Shown here: positions 25,252-33,029 of the stretch, in pieces
Position numbering within the stretch: position 1 is the first letter of the stretch
Layout: every line of letters starts with the position of its first letter
Assembly: GCA_017541205.1 (NCBI GenBank)
Contig: JAFXZO010000060.1
Coordinates: 1 to 34,570, forward strand
DNA length: 34,570 nt
Direction of reading: 5' to 3'
From: Clostridia bacterium
GTDB lineage: Bacteria > Bacillota > Clostridia > Christensenellales > Aristaeellaceae
Made by a program: the position numbers and the translations under genes
Notes under the pieces: model-generated
Database searches by the model: none
Seen by the model: the letters and a program-made list of their open reading frames with translations, nothing else
Told to the model about the DNA's origin: nothing

Positions 25252-25280
25252 TTGCTTTTTCCGTTCATCTGTAATATAAT
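25252..25280 (+). promoter_or_regulatory. Promoter of the C-x-C peptide cluster
   Basis: TTGCTT (25252-25257), a 17-bp spacer and TATAAT (25275-25280). It is divergent from the tat promoter, with 36 bases between the two -35 boxes, so a shared regulator site could fit there. Confidence 0.6.
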
Positions 25281-25346
25281 GGAATTCAGAAATAGATATC
25301 TTGAAAACCCGCTTCCCTCCCCATCCCCATCGAAAGGAGATACACC

Positions 25347-25793
25347 ATGAAACGGCTGAAAAAGGAGCAAAACGCGCCTCTCCCTCCATCCGATAACGAA
25401 CAGGGGGTCCTGATATCGCGGCGGGATTTCCTCAAAGGCACCGCGGGCTTTGTGCTGCTGTGCGGCGTCGGCTTTGGCGCGCGCGGCCTGATCGGCGCGT
25501 TATCAAGTGAAAAAGACCCGATAGGCCCGCAGCTTGTGGACGAGCTGAGCATTATCCGGGAAGCGTCCGGCGGCGCGCGGGTAACGGCGGCGGGCTTGAC
25601 CTGCTTTACGGTAAACGAAACGGGGGAAAGGCTGCTGCAGCTGGCGGACGGCCGCCATACGCTGGAGGACATCATCGCAAAGAGCGGCCTGTCCTCCCAA
25701 GCCGAGTCCGTTGCGGATTTCTTCCTCACCCTTGGCCGGGCGGGCTATCTGACAGCCAGGCTGGAGGTGAACAAAGTTGCCGTCCAAGTGTGA
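25347..25793 (+). CDS. Tat-signal PqqD-like peptide-recognition protein
   Basis: A 148-residue protein. Residues 24-30 are SRRDFLK, an exact twin-arginine motif, followed by a hydrophobic stretch (about 31-51). No strong cleavage site is seen, so the segment might remain as an anchor. From about 78 to 140 the sequence follows the PqqD / RiPP recognition element pattern: FTVNETGERLLQLADGRHTLEDII, a short helix, then DFFLTLGRAGYL. PqqD domains bind the leader of a precursor peptide and present it to a radical SAM enzyme, normally in the cytoplasm. A Tat signal on such a domain is unexpected. GAAAGGAG precedes the ATG. It overlaps the next gene by 17 bases. Confidence 0.8.
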   Translation: MKRLKKEQNAPLPPSDNEQGVLISRRDFLKGTAGFVLLCGVGFGARGLIGALSSEKDPIGPQLVDELSIIREASGGARVTAAGLTCFTVNETGERLLQLADGRHTLEDIIAKSGLSSQAESVADFFLTLGRAGYLTARLEVNKVAVQV

Positions 25794-27105
25794 ACTGTTT
25801 GTGGTGCGGGATGAAAAAGGCCCCATCTTATACGCGCCGCTCAAGCATCTGTCCGCCCGGCTGAACGAATCGGCCATTGCCGCCGTCAGCCGCAGGCTGT
25901 ACGGGAAGCCCCTGAGCGAAGAAGACAGGGACTGCCTTCGCCTCCTGGAGGAATGCGGCTTCTTTGAAGAGACGGAGCTGCCCGTCAACCAGGTCCAAGC
26001 CCCCGTGCAGGTGACCCTGTTCCCGACAGACGGGTGCAACCTGCGCTGCCGCTACTGCTACGCGGGCGCGGAAAAACGGCGCCACGTGATGCCCCTGGAG
26101 GTCGGCAAGGCCGCGATCGACCTGGTGGCGGACAACGCGAAAAAATTGAATTACTCCGATTTTGTGGTGAGCTTTCACGGCAACGGCGAGCCGTTTTTCG
26201 CCTTTTCCCTGGTGCAGGACCTGTGCCGGTACGCCCATGAGGCGGGGGAGAGGGTGGGGATCAAGCCAAAGCTTTCCGCCGCGACCAACGGCGTCATGAA
26301 CGACGAGCAATTGGATTGGCTGATCGCCTGGTTTGAAAGCGCGAACATTTCCTTCGACGGCACGGAGGAACTGCAAAATCGGCAGCGGCCCATGGCGGAC
26401 GGAAGCGGCAGCTTCCCCTATGTGCACAAAACGCTCAAGCGCCTGAACGACGCCGGGAAAAGCTTCGGCATCCGCTCCACCCTGACCGCGTCGAGCGTGG
26501 AGGAATTGCCGAAGATCGCCGCCTTCGTGCTGGAAAACTACCCGCGCTGCAGCACCCTGCACGTGGAGCCCGCGTGGGAGGCGGGCAGATCGCTCGTCAC
26601 CGGGGAACGTACGCCCGAGGCGGAATCGTTCATCCAAAAGTTCATCGAGGCGGAAGAGCTGCTTCAGGGAAAAATACGCCTGGTTTTTTCAGCGGCAAGG
26701 GCCGAAAACATCAGCCTGGCTTTCTGCGCCGTCTGCCGCGATTCGTTCGTGGTCACGTCGGAAGGGCTTGTCACCTCTTGCTACGAGATCTGCGAAATGA
26801 GCGATCCCCGCGCCTGCCGCTATGTGTACGGCGCGTACAGCCCCGAGGAAAAGCGCTTCGTGCTGGACGATGAAAAGCGGGCCGACCTCCACCGCCTGAC
26901 GGTGGACAACATGCCCGGCTGCAGGGACTGCTTCTGTAAATACCATTGCAGCGGCGACTGCGCCGCAAAGCTCCTGGGCCTGAACCCACCGGAAAAGCAC
27001 GCGGGCAGCGTCCGCTGCCAGATCACCCGCGCGCTGACGCTGCGACAGATCCAAGCGTCACTCAGCAAAGAACCACTCAATGAGGAGGAAAACAACCATG
27101 CCTGA
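25777..27105 (+). CDS. Radical SAM/SPASM peptide maturase
   Basis: A 442-residue enzyme. The radical SAM cluster is C87-x3-C91-x2-C94 (CNLRCRYC), and the GNGEP motif that helps bind SAM is at about 135. The C-terminal SPASM domain is complete: C320-x9-G-x4-C335, then C382-x2-C385-x5-C391-x3-C395 and C414, enough for two auxiliary Fe-S clusters. This combination makes thioether or C-C crosslinks in peptides such as sactipeptides and ranthipeptides. Residues 1-75 may help bind the substrate. The start is TTG at 25777, with GGAGG 9 nt upstream inside the previous gene. The stop lies 8 bases inside the following peptide gene, which is the obvious substrate. Confidence 0.88.
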   Translation: MPSKCELFVVRDEKGPILYAPLKHLSARLNESAIAAVSRRLYGKPLSEEDRDCLRLLEECGFFEETELPVNQVQAPVQVTLFPTDGCNLRCRYCYAGAEKRRHVMPLEVGKAAIDLVADNAKKLNYSDFVVSFHGNGEPFFAFSLVQDLCRYAHEAGERVGIKPKLSAATNGVMNDEQLDWLIAWFESANISFDGTEELQNRQRPMADGSGSFPYVHKTLKRLNDAGKSFGIRSTLTASSVEELPKIAAFVLENYPRCSTLHVEPAWEAGRSLVTGERTPEAESFIQKFIEAEELLQGKIRLVFSAARAENISLAFCAVCRDSFVVTSEGLVTSCYEICEMSDPRACRYVYGAYSPEEKRFVLDDEKRADLHRLTVDNMPGCRDCFCKYHCSGDCAAKLLGLNPPEKHAGSVRCQITRALTLRQIQASLSKEPLNEEENNHA

Positions 27106-27442
27106 CGATCGCCTTACATCCGCCGACGCCGAAAAGAAGCTGCCCAAGCCGGAAGTGTACATCGTGCGAAATGGCGAGGCTGTATTCAAGCCCGGTATGA
27201 AGACCTGGTTCGTGGAAAGCAAAGAGAGCAACGGCGCGGACAGCTCCGGCGTCGTGCATGGCCAGACGGGGGTCGTGGTGGGCGGCACGGTCTGCACCTG
27301 CGACAAGGTCAGGATCTGTACCTGCGAGGTCACCTGCTCCTGCCAGAAAACCTGCTCCTGCCAGTCCACCTGTTCCTGCCAATCCGTGGGCCGCACCTAT
27401 TGCTCCTGCGACCCGTATTGCTCCTGCTACCCGGTGCATTGA
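27098..27442 (+). CDS. Cys-rich precursor-like peptide with seven C-x-C motifs
   Basis: A 114-residue protein without signal peptide. Residues 1-65 look like a leader: charged, then Gly-rich, ending TGVVVGGTV. Residues 66-114 hold all 14 Cys as seven C-x-C pairs (66/68, 74/76, 80/82, 86/88, 92/94, 102/104, 108/110). Four starts are exactly 6 residues apart (74 to 92), giving a hexad C-x-C-x-x-[T/I/Y]; three units are CSC preceded by T and followed by Q. No family name comes to mind. It is probably modified by the radical SAM enzyme just upstream. A metal-binding, metallothionein-like role is the alternative. GAGGAGG lies 9 nt before the ATG at 27098. Confidence 0.82.
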   Translation: MPDDRLTSADAEKKLPKPEVYIVRNGEAVFKPGMKTWFVESKESNGADSSGVVHGQTGVVVGGTVCTCDKVRICTCEVTCSCQKTCSCQSTCSCQSVGRTYCSCDPYCSCYPVH

Positions 27443-27452
27443 GGAGGCCAAC

Positions 27453-28319
27453 ATGAAAAGAAAACTGTGCCGCGCGCTTTCCGCGCTTTTGATCGCCTGC
27501 CTGTGCCTGGGCCTTTTGCCGCCTGCGCTGGCGGACGGCAAACCCCTCCCCGTGGATACGAGCAGCTATCCGACCACCATCGATGTCCGCATAACGGGCA
27601 CCACCGCGTTTGAGCGCGCGAACGAATGCTATCTGGCGGGCGATTACCTGAATGCGGAGAGCTATTACATGTTCGCCCTCAAGCGGATCAGCAGCTCCAA
27701 ACGCTATACCAAGGGCGACGTATGCAACAACCTGGTGCTTACCTACCTGCAGCTGGGGCAGAACGACGAGGCCTATGCCCTCTGCCGCTACATGCTGGAG
27801 GAGGGCCTGGCGAAAACGGACAGGGACGCTTACGGCTACATGCTGAATATGCTGGTCTGCGCCCACGCGAAGGGCATCACGGCGGCGGAGGAATTAAAAT
27901 ACGCCGTGGAAAACGATCTCTTTTCCTTTTCCAAGCTGAACAGCCTTTCCGAAGAAAAGCCCGGCATGTACAGGAAGCTGCTGGTCGCCATGATCTACAA
28001 TGCGGTCTATATCGACATGGAAGGCGGCGCGGCGGACGGCGCCGCGTCCTACGCCTTTTATCCGATCGAGCTGGTTGACGGTTTGGTGAACGCGGATATC
28101 ATGGAAGACATCGGCGCGATCCTGGACGAAGACGGCGGGGAGATCAGCGATGCGGAGCGGAACATGGCCGACGAAATGATGAGCAGGAGAGATTATTTGG
28201 AATTCCTTTACGACCTGCTGAATACGATCGACGAAGCCAACAGCGAAATCTACGATACCTATGACCCGGATATTTCGGCATTGAAAAAATACCTGAGCGC
28301 CCTGATGGAGAAAAACTGA
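27453..28319 (+). CDS. Secreted helical-repeat (TPR-like) protein
   Basis: A 288-residue protein with a clear signal peptide (MKRKLCRALSALLIACLCLGLLPPALA, cut about residue 27). The region of about 50-140 reads as TPR-like helix pairs: ERANECYLAGDYLNAESYYMFAL, VCNNLVLTYLQLGQNDEAYALCRYMLEEG, then AYGYMLNMLVCAHAKG. The remainder is helical and acidic with no named domain. GAGGAGG precedes the ATG at 27453, 10 bases after the peptide stop, and the stop overlaps the next ATG by one base, so it belongs to the cluster. It could be an extracellular partner or receiver of the exported peptide. This role is inference only. Confidence 0.72.
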   Translation: MKRKLCRALSALLIACLCLGLLPPALADGKPLPVDTSSYPTTIDVRITGTTAFERANECYLAGDYLNAESYYMFALKRISSSKRYTKGDVCNNLVLTYLQLGQNDEAYALCRYMLEEGLAKTDRDAYGYMLNMLVCAHAKGITAAEELKYAVENDLFSFSKLNSLSEEKPGMYRKLLVAMIYNAVYIDMEGGAADGAASYAFYPIELVDGLVNADIMEDIGAILDEDGGEISDAERNMADEMMSRRDYLEFLYDLLNTIDEANSEIYDTYDPDISALKKYLSALMEKN

Positions 28320-29695
28320 TGGCAGGGCTGCGCGTTGCGCTCGTCCGCCCGCGGTGCGATTGCCCGGACCCGGAGTTTCAGGAGCCGCTTGGGGCGGAGG
28401 CGATCTGCGGATATCTGCGCGAAAAAAACATACGCTGCGAAGTATTTGACCGGCTGCTGGGCGTCACGGCAAGCGACATCGACGCCTTCCAGCCGGACTT
28501 TATCGGTTTTTCCCTGATGACGAACGCGGACGTGCCGGACGCGCTGCGGCTGAGGCAGATCCTTGGGCGGGGCGGCCGCCGCTTTTTTGCGGGCGGGCTG
28601 TTCGTGACCACGTGCCCCGAACAGGCGCGGGCGCTCTTTCCCGCGGACACCGCGCTGATTTCCGGGGAAGGAGAAGGCCCGGTCTTGGAGCTTGTGACGG
28701 CGGGCCGGCCGCTGGGCCGTTTGTTTCCCTCGCCCGACGAATGGGCCTTTGCCAGCCGGGACCGTCTGGACGAATACCTTGCCCGCGGCGGCGTCATCAA
28801 CATCCGCGCTTCCCGGGGCTGCCGGGGCGCGTGCGCTTTTTGCACCACCCCCCGCGCGGGCCGTCCGATGCGCCATCAAACGCGCAGCGTTGAAAAGATC
28901 GCCGATGAAATGCAGCGTCTGATCCAGGCGGGGCATCCGGCGGTCTTTAACTTTACGGACGATATGTTCGGCGATCATACGCGGATCGAAGCGCTGGAAA
29001 GAACCCTTTCGGAAAGAAACCTCCGGGCGGCGTTCACCCTGGAAATGCGCGCGCAGGAAGTGGCGAAAACGCCTGTGGATCTGTGGCCGGCGCTTCACGC
29101 GGGCGGGCTGTGCCGCGTGTTCACGGGCCTTGAAAGCCTGAATCCAGATACGCTGGCCGCCTGGAACAAAACGGTGCCCATCCCGGAATTAAAGGACGCG
29201 CTGAAAGTCCTTCGCGCGTGCGGCATCGCCTGCGAGGTGGGCTACATCCTTTGGCATCAGGAAACGACGCCCCAGAGCGCGTGGGAGGAAGCCGAGGCGC
29301 TGCATGAGCTCTCCTTGCTTTCCCCCAAATCGGCGCTGTCCCGGCTGGTATTGTATCCGGGCAGCCTGCTGCATGCCCGCATGCAGGCGGATGGGGTGGC
29401 GCTTTGCCCGCTGGGGCCCGGCGCGCAAAGACAGTTTCGCCGCTGGGAAGCGCTGCTCATGGAGCTGAGGCAGCTGTGGTACAGCGCGTCGTGCGTGCAT
29501 CCCAAAATGGTGTGCGACGCGTTTTTATCCGCCGCGTGCGTCGGGCCGCTGCGCGCGCTGGAGGCCTGCCTGGAAAGGATCCGGGATCTTACGTACCAAA
29601 CCCTCCGCGAGGATCGGGAACCGGATGAGACAGAATTACAAACGATACGGGGTGAGCTGCTTGCGCTTCACAGTGCCGCTGCAGGACGCCGGTGA
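28319..29695 (+). CDS. B12-binding-type radical SAM enzyme
   Basis: A 458-residue enzyme. The N-terminal 140 residues follow the Rossmann-like cobalamin-binding domain of class B radical SAM enzymes (RVALVRPR, LGAEAICGYL, FQPDFIGFSLMT, RFFAGGLFVTTCPE); the classical DxHxxG is absent. The radical SAM cluster is C168-x3-C172-x2-C175 (CRGACAFC). Further barrel motifs are FTDDMFGDH, FTGLESLNPDTL and EVGYILW. Relatives methylate unreactive carbons or build rings. The ATG overlaps the previous stop (TGATG). In this context it may be a second peptide-modifying enzyme, but a small-molecule role is equally open. Confidence 0.8.
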   Translation: MAGLRVALVRPRCDCPDPEFQEPLGAEAICGYLREKNIRCEVFDRLLGVTASDIDAFQPDFIGFSLMTNADVPDALRLRQILGRGGRRFFAGGLFVTTCPEQARALFPADTALISGEGEGPVLELVTAGRPLGRLFPSPDEWAFASRDRLDEYLARGGVINIRASRGCRGACAFCTTPRAGRPMRHQTRSVEKIADEMQRLIQAGHPAVFNFTDDMFGDHTRIEALERTLSERNLRAAFTLEMRAQEVAKTPVDLWPALHAGGLCRVFTGLESLNPDTLAAWNKTVPIPELKDALKVLRACGIACEVGYILWHQETTPQSAWEEAEALHELSLLSPKSALSRLVLYPGSLLHARMQADGVALCPLGPGAQRQFRRWEALLMELRQLWYSASCVHPKMVCDAFLSAACVGPLRALEACLERIRDLTYQTLREDREPDETELQTIRGELLALHSAAAGRR

Positions 29696-30554
29696 GGTCG
29701 CGGTCCTGAAAAATCACGGGGCGGACGAGCTTTACTGCGGTTATCTGGACGATACGCTGCGCGCTTTGTACGGCGGCGACGCCACCTTGAGCCGGCGGCA
29801 GGGCCAGGCCAACGTATCCAGCCCCGAAGCGCTCAAAGCGCTGGCTCTGGAGGCCCGGCGCGCCGGCATCCCGGTGCATCTGGCCCTGAACGCCCGCGTG
29901 ACGGCGGAGCAAATGCCGCATTTGATCCGGATCGCGAACATGTGGGCGGACTTTGGCGGCGACGGCGTCATCCTCCAGGACCCGGAGCTGCTGCGCCGCC
30001 TGCGCGCGATCCCGACGCTGCAGTTTACAGTCTCCCTCCTGGCCGTTACGGTGAATCAAAGCGGGGCGGCCTTTTGGCGCTCCCTCGGCGCGGACCGCAT
30101 CGTGCTGCCGCGCTTCCTTTCGCCCGGCGACATCCGCGCCATCACGGCCGCCGTGCCGCAGCTTACCTACGAAGCCATGGTGATGGGCGACCAATGCCTG
30201 TTCGTGGACGGCTTCTGCCGCTCCGTGCACGCGGAGAACTTTGCGCCTGCCGCGCCGGGGGAGACGCCTTCGCGCGTTGTTTGCACCTACCATACCTCGG
30301 GAAACGCGTATCACCTCTGCCGCGATTATGCCGAGCCCCGGCCGGACCCCTGCGCCGCCTGCCTGCTTTCCGAGCTGGCCGATAGCGGCGTTTCGATCGG
30401 CAAGCTCGGCGGGCGGGGCATGCCGCTGGAAATGCGGCTGCGCTGGCTTGATTTTTTACGGGAAGCGCTGCGCTCCCCGTCTCCCGCGCGGTATCGGGAA
30501 TCGTTCGGGCATGATTGTAACTGCTATTATCCGGGAAGGGAGGACGCGCAATGA
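29625..30554 (+). CDS. U32-family protein (UbiU/TrhP-like)
   Basis: A 309-residue member of the U32 group, named peptidases but including oxygen-independent hydroxylases such as UbiU, TrhP and RlhA. Family features are RFTVPLQDAGEVAVLKNHGADELYCGY at the start of the barrel and GADRIVLPRFLSPGDI. Likely Fe-S ligands are among Cys191, 198, 220, 232, 243 and 246 (QCLFVDGFC, VVCTYH, CAAC). The ATG at 29625 lies 71 bases inside the preceding gene; a GTG at 29652 is an alternative start but has no ribosome site. It overlaps the next gene by ATGA. Confidence 0.75.
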   Translation: MRQNYKRYGVSCLRFTVPLQDAGEVAVLKNHGADELYCGYLDDTLRALYGGDATLSRRQGQANVSSPEALKALALEARRAGIPVHLALNARVTAEQMPHLIRIANMWADFGGDGVILQDPELLRRLRAIPTLQFTVSLLAVTVNQSGAAFWRSLGADRIVLPRFLSPGDIRAITAAVPQLTYEAMVMGDQCLFVDGFCRSVHAENFAPAAPGETPSRVVCTYHTSGNAYHLCRDYAEPRPDPCAACLLSELADSGVSIGKLGGRGMPLEMRLRWLDFLREALRSPSPARYRESFGHDCNCYYPGREDAQ

Positions 30555-31222
30555 AGGCGGAACCAATGCGGATCGCCCTGGGCCATCCTTCCTGCCCCGG
30601 CGTCCTGCGCGGGCTTGCCGCCCAAATGCGCGCCCTAAAAGCGGATCAGCCGCTTCGCCTGACGCTGCCGCCGGTCACGCCGACGCTGGATAAGGATGTG
30701 GATGAGATCCTGCGTATCGCGCAGGCGTTTTCGGACGTGGAAATTGCCGCCAACGACTGGGGAACGCTCGCGCGGCTGTCCGAATGGAAAAAGACGCGCG
30801 CTCCGAAGCTTACGCTGATCCTGGGCGTATTGCTCAGCGCCCAGGATACGGACCCGGTGCTCGATACGTTCTTGTCGCCGCAGCCGGAAAACGCCGTCCG
30901 CGCCGGGCAGGAGGCCGTGACGCTGCGTTGGGCGCCGCCGCCGGAAGCGCTCCGGCAGCATTGGGCGACGCCGTCCGCGTTTCATTGGACGCCGCTGCTC
31001 AGGGAAATGGGCGTGGACGCCGTCGAGCTGGGACTCCAGCCGCTTCCGCTTACGGACGCAGATGGTCGAATGCCCATCCGGGCTTATCCCTTCGGCGTGC
31101 TCAGCGTGATGCCCTGCCGGGGCAATTGCGCGCTTTGCGGCGGGCCGGACGCCGTACGCGCCGGACGCAGGCTGTTTTTCGACCGGAATCTGCTGCTTTG
31201 GGAAGAGGCTGACCAACGCTGA
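30551..31222 (+). CDS. Diverged U32/UbiV-like protein
   Basis: A 223-residue protein that follows the smaller UbiV-like U32 pattern. It has a barrel start, [10 protein letters not shown] (compare NDWG/NDLG in the family), a GVDAVELG strand and a Cys-rich end [10 protein letters not shown] (Cys189, 193, 196), with Cys15 a possible fourth ligand. The resemblance is weaker than for the preceding gene. In UbiU-UbiV the two proteins form a heterodimer, so this adjacent pair may do likewise. It starts by a 4-base overlap with the U32 gene and stops 13 bases before the macrodomain gene. Confidence 0.6.
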   Translation: MKAEPMRIALGHPSCPGVLRGLAAQMRALKADQPLRLTLPPVTPTLDKDVDEILRIAQAFSDVEIAANDWGTLARLSEWKKTRAPKLTLILGVLLSAQDTDPVLDTFLSPQPENAVRAGQEAVTLRWAPPPEALRQHWATPSAFHWTPLLREMGVDAVELGLQPLPLTDADGRMPIRAYPFGVLSVMPCRGNCALCGGPDAVRAGRRLFFDRNLLLWEEADQR

Positions 31223-31235
31223 AAGGAAGGCTCAC

Positions 31236-32276
31236 ATGCCGTTTGAAATCATCCGAAACGATATTACCGCCATGCGGGTGGACGCCATCGTGAACGCCGC
31301 GAACAAATCGCTGCTGGGCGGCGGCGGGGTGGACGGGGCGATCCATCGGGCGGCGGGGCCAGCGCTTCTGGCGGAGTGCCGCACCCTTTGCAGCTGCGAA
31401 ACCGGTCAGGCCAAGATCACGAAGGGCTATCGCCTGCCCGCGAAATACGTGATCCATACGGTGGGCCCGATCTGGCATGGGGGAGAATACGGGGAAAAAG
31501 CGCTGCTGGACGCCTGCTATCGAAACGCGCTTGCCCTCGCGCTGGAATACGGCTGCGAAACGGTCGCCTTTCCCTTGATTTCCGCGGGCGCGTACGGCTA
31601 TCCCAAGGATCAGGCCATGGCCGTTGCCGTGGAAGCGATCACCGATTTTCTATTGAAGCACGAGATGACGGTTTACCTGGTGGTGTTCGGGCACACGGAA
31701 TTTTTGACCGGGAAAAAGCTGTTCCGCGACGTGCAGGAATATATTGACGACGTGTACGCCGCAAGCCATGTGCGCAAGGACACCGAGCATACCCGAAGGG
31801 CCCTCTGGCAGCAGGACGAGGAAGCGGCGCTTCAGATGGATATGGAGCTGTCCGCCGCGCTGGACTATGCCCGGCCGATGCCCGCGGCGGCGCCTAACGT
31901 GGACTGGGATCAGCTGCTCAAACAGACGGACGAAGGGTTTTCTCAGGCCTTGCTGCGCCTGATCGATGAACGGGGGCTGACCGACGCGCAGTGCTATAAA
32001 CGGGCCAACGTGGACAGGAAGCTTTTCAGCAAGATCCGCTCCAACCCCGCCTACAGGCCCAGCAAACCCACGGTATTCGCCTTTGCCGTCGCCCTGGAGC
32101 TGAGCCTGGATGAAACCAGGGAGCTGCTCCGCAAGGCGGGTTTTGCCCTCTCGCACAGCAGCAAATTCGATATCATCCTGGAATACTTCCTCAAAAACCG
32201 CCGCTTCAACGTTTTTGAAATCAACGAGGTGCTTTTTGAATTCGATTTGCCGCTGCTTGGCTCCGGCATGGCGTGA
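31236..32276 (+). CDS. Macrodomain protein with C-terminal HTH-like domain
   Basis: A 346-residue protein. Residues of about 1-165 are a MacroD-type macrodomain: [27 protein letters not shown] and [11 protein letters not shown] are the two ADP-ribose-binding loops. Such domains remove ADP-ribose or deacetylate O-acetyl-ADP-ribose. Residues of about 225-345 are a separate helical domain with [26 protein letters not shown], a repressor-like helix-turn-helix pattern, ending in the [16 protein letters not shown] segment. AAAGGAAGG precedes the ATG. It lies 13 bases after the U32-like gene, so it may share its transcript, but it may equally pair with the VWA gene that follows. Confidence 0.8.
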   Translation: MPFEIIRNDITAMRVDAIVNAANKSLLGGGGVDGAIHRAAGPALLAECRTLCSCETGQAKITKGYRLPAKYVIHTVGPIWHGGEYGEKALLDACYRNALALALEYGCETVAFPLISAGAYGYPKDQAMAVAVEAITDFLLKHEMTVYLVVFGHTEFLTGKKLFRDVQEYIDDVYAASHVRKDTEHTRRALWQQDEEAALQMDMELSAALDYARPMPAAAPNVDWDQLLKQTDEGFSQALLRLIDERGLTDAQCYKRANVDRKLFSKIRSNPAYRPSKPTVFAFAVALELSLDETRELLRKAGFALSHSSKFDIILEYFLKNRRFNVFEINEVLFEFDLPLLGSGMA

Positions 32277-32305
32277 AAAAGTGTCGCCTGCCGGGCGACC
32301 CGTCT

Positions 32306-32377
32306 TCCCTCCTTTCGGCGTATGATTTGCCTGCAGGGTTGAAAAACCCTGCGATCATACCCAAAGGAGGGATTTTT
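32306..32377 (+). promoter_or_regulatory. Terminator-like hairpin that buries the VWA ribosome site
   Basis: TCCCTCCTTT (32306-32315) is exactly complementary to AAAGGAGGGA (32363-32372), which is the Shine-Dalgarno of the next gene. Inside are GTATGAT/ATCATAC (32320-32326 with 32354-32360) and GCAGGGTT/AACCCTGC (32333-32340 with 32345-32352) around a GAAA loop. TTTTT (32373-32377) follows at once. The structure can act as intrinsic terminator, as ribosome-site lock, or both. A smaller hairpin GTCGCC/GGCGAC lies at 32283-32299. Confidence 0.75.
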
Positions 32378-32378
32378 G

Positions 32379-33029
32379 ATGAAGAAGAACTGGACGGAAC
32401 TTGTTTTTATCCTGGACAAGAGCGGCTCCATGGCCGGGCTGGAAAAGGATACGATCGGCGGCTTCAACGGCATGATCGGGCGGCAGAAGAAAATGGAAGG
32501 GAACGCCCTGGTATCCACCGTGCTTTTTTCCAACCGGAGCACTGTGATCCATGACCGCGTGGATCTTAGGAAAATTGAGCCCATGACCGCGCGGGACCAT
32601 TTCGTGGGCGGCTCCACCGCCCTGATCGACGCCATCGGCGGGGCGATCCACCACATGGGGAACGTGCATAAGTACATTCGTCAGGAGGACGTGCCGGAGC
32701 ATACCGTATTCGTCATCACGACCGACGGCATGGAGAACGCCAGCCGTCTCTACACCAGCGATCAGGTCAAGGAGATGGTGCGGCGGCAAAAGGAGCGCTA
32801 CGGCTGGGAATTCCTGTTCCTGGGGGCGAATATCGACGCGGTGGAGACCGCGGCGCGTTTCGGCATCGCCGAGGACCGCGCCGTGACCTTCCATAACGAC
32901 CCGGTGGGGCAAGCGCTGAACTATGCCGAGGTCAGCGCCGCGGTATCCAGCGTGCGCGCGAACGCCCCGCTGAGCCGCGAATGGAAAGAGCAGATCGAGG
33001 CAGATTACATGCGCCGGAAAGCGCGCTGA
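32379..33029 (+). CDS. VWA-domain protein
   Basis: A 216-residue soluble protein that is essentially one von Willebrand factor A domain. The metal-ion-dependent adhesion site is intact: DKSGS (13-17) near the start, GGSTALIDA for the Thr and ITTDGMEN for the Asp. It resembles stand-alone TerY-like VWA proteins that act as assembly modules. A second half motif YGWEFLFLGANIDA follows. The ATG at 32379 is preferred to the TTG at 32376 because GGAGG is 8 nt upstream. Its expression is probably governed by the hairpin directly before it. The partner is unknown; the macrodomain protein is the nearest candidate. Confidence 0.85.
   Translation: MKKNWTELVFILDKSGSMAGLEKDTIGGFNGMIGRQKKMEGNALVSTVLFSNRSTVIHDRVDLRKIEPMTARDHFVGGSTALIDAIGGAIHHMGNVHKYIRQEDVPEHTVFVITTDGMENASRLYTSDQVKEMVRRQKERYGWEFLFLGANIDAVETAARFGIAEDRAVTFHNDPVGQALNYAEVSAAVSSVRANAPLSREWKEQIEADYMRRKAR

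Noticed and set aside
27290-27435. Short tandem DNA repeats of about 18 bases, considered as a CRISPR
   Set aside because: Units are adjacent without spacers and simply encode the C-x-C hexads.
29625-29695. The 71-base overlap of the B12 radical SAM and U32 genes as a frameshift
   Set aside because: Both proteins are complete in their own frames and unrelated, so it is ordinary overlap with translational coupling.
31115-31140. CRGNCALC in the U32-like protein as a radical SAM C-x3-C-x2-C motif
   Set aside because: It lies at the C-terminal end without a following SAM barrel, so it is more likely a U32-type Fe-S ligand set.
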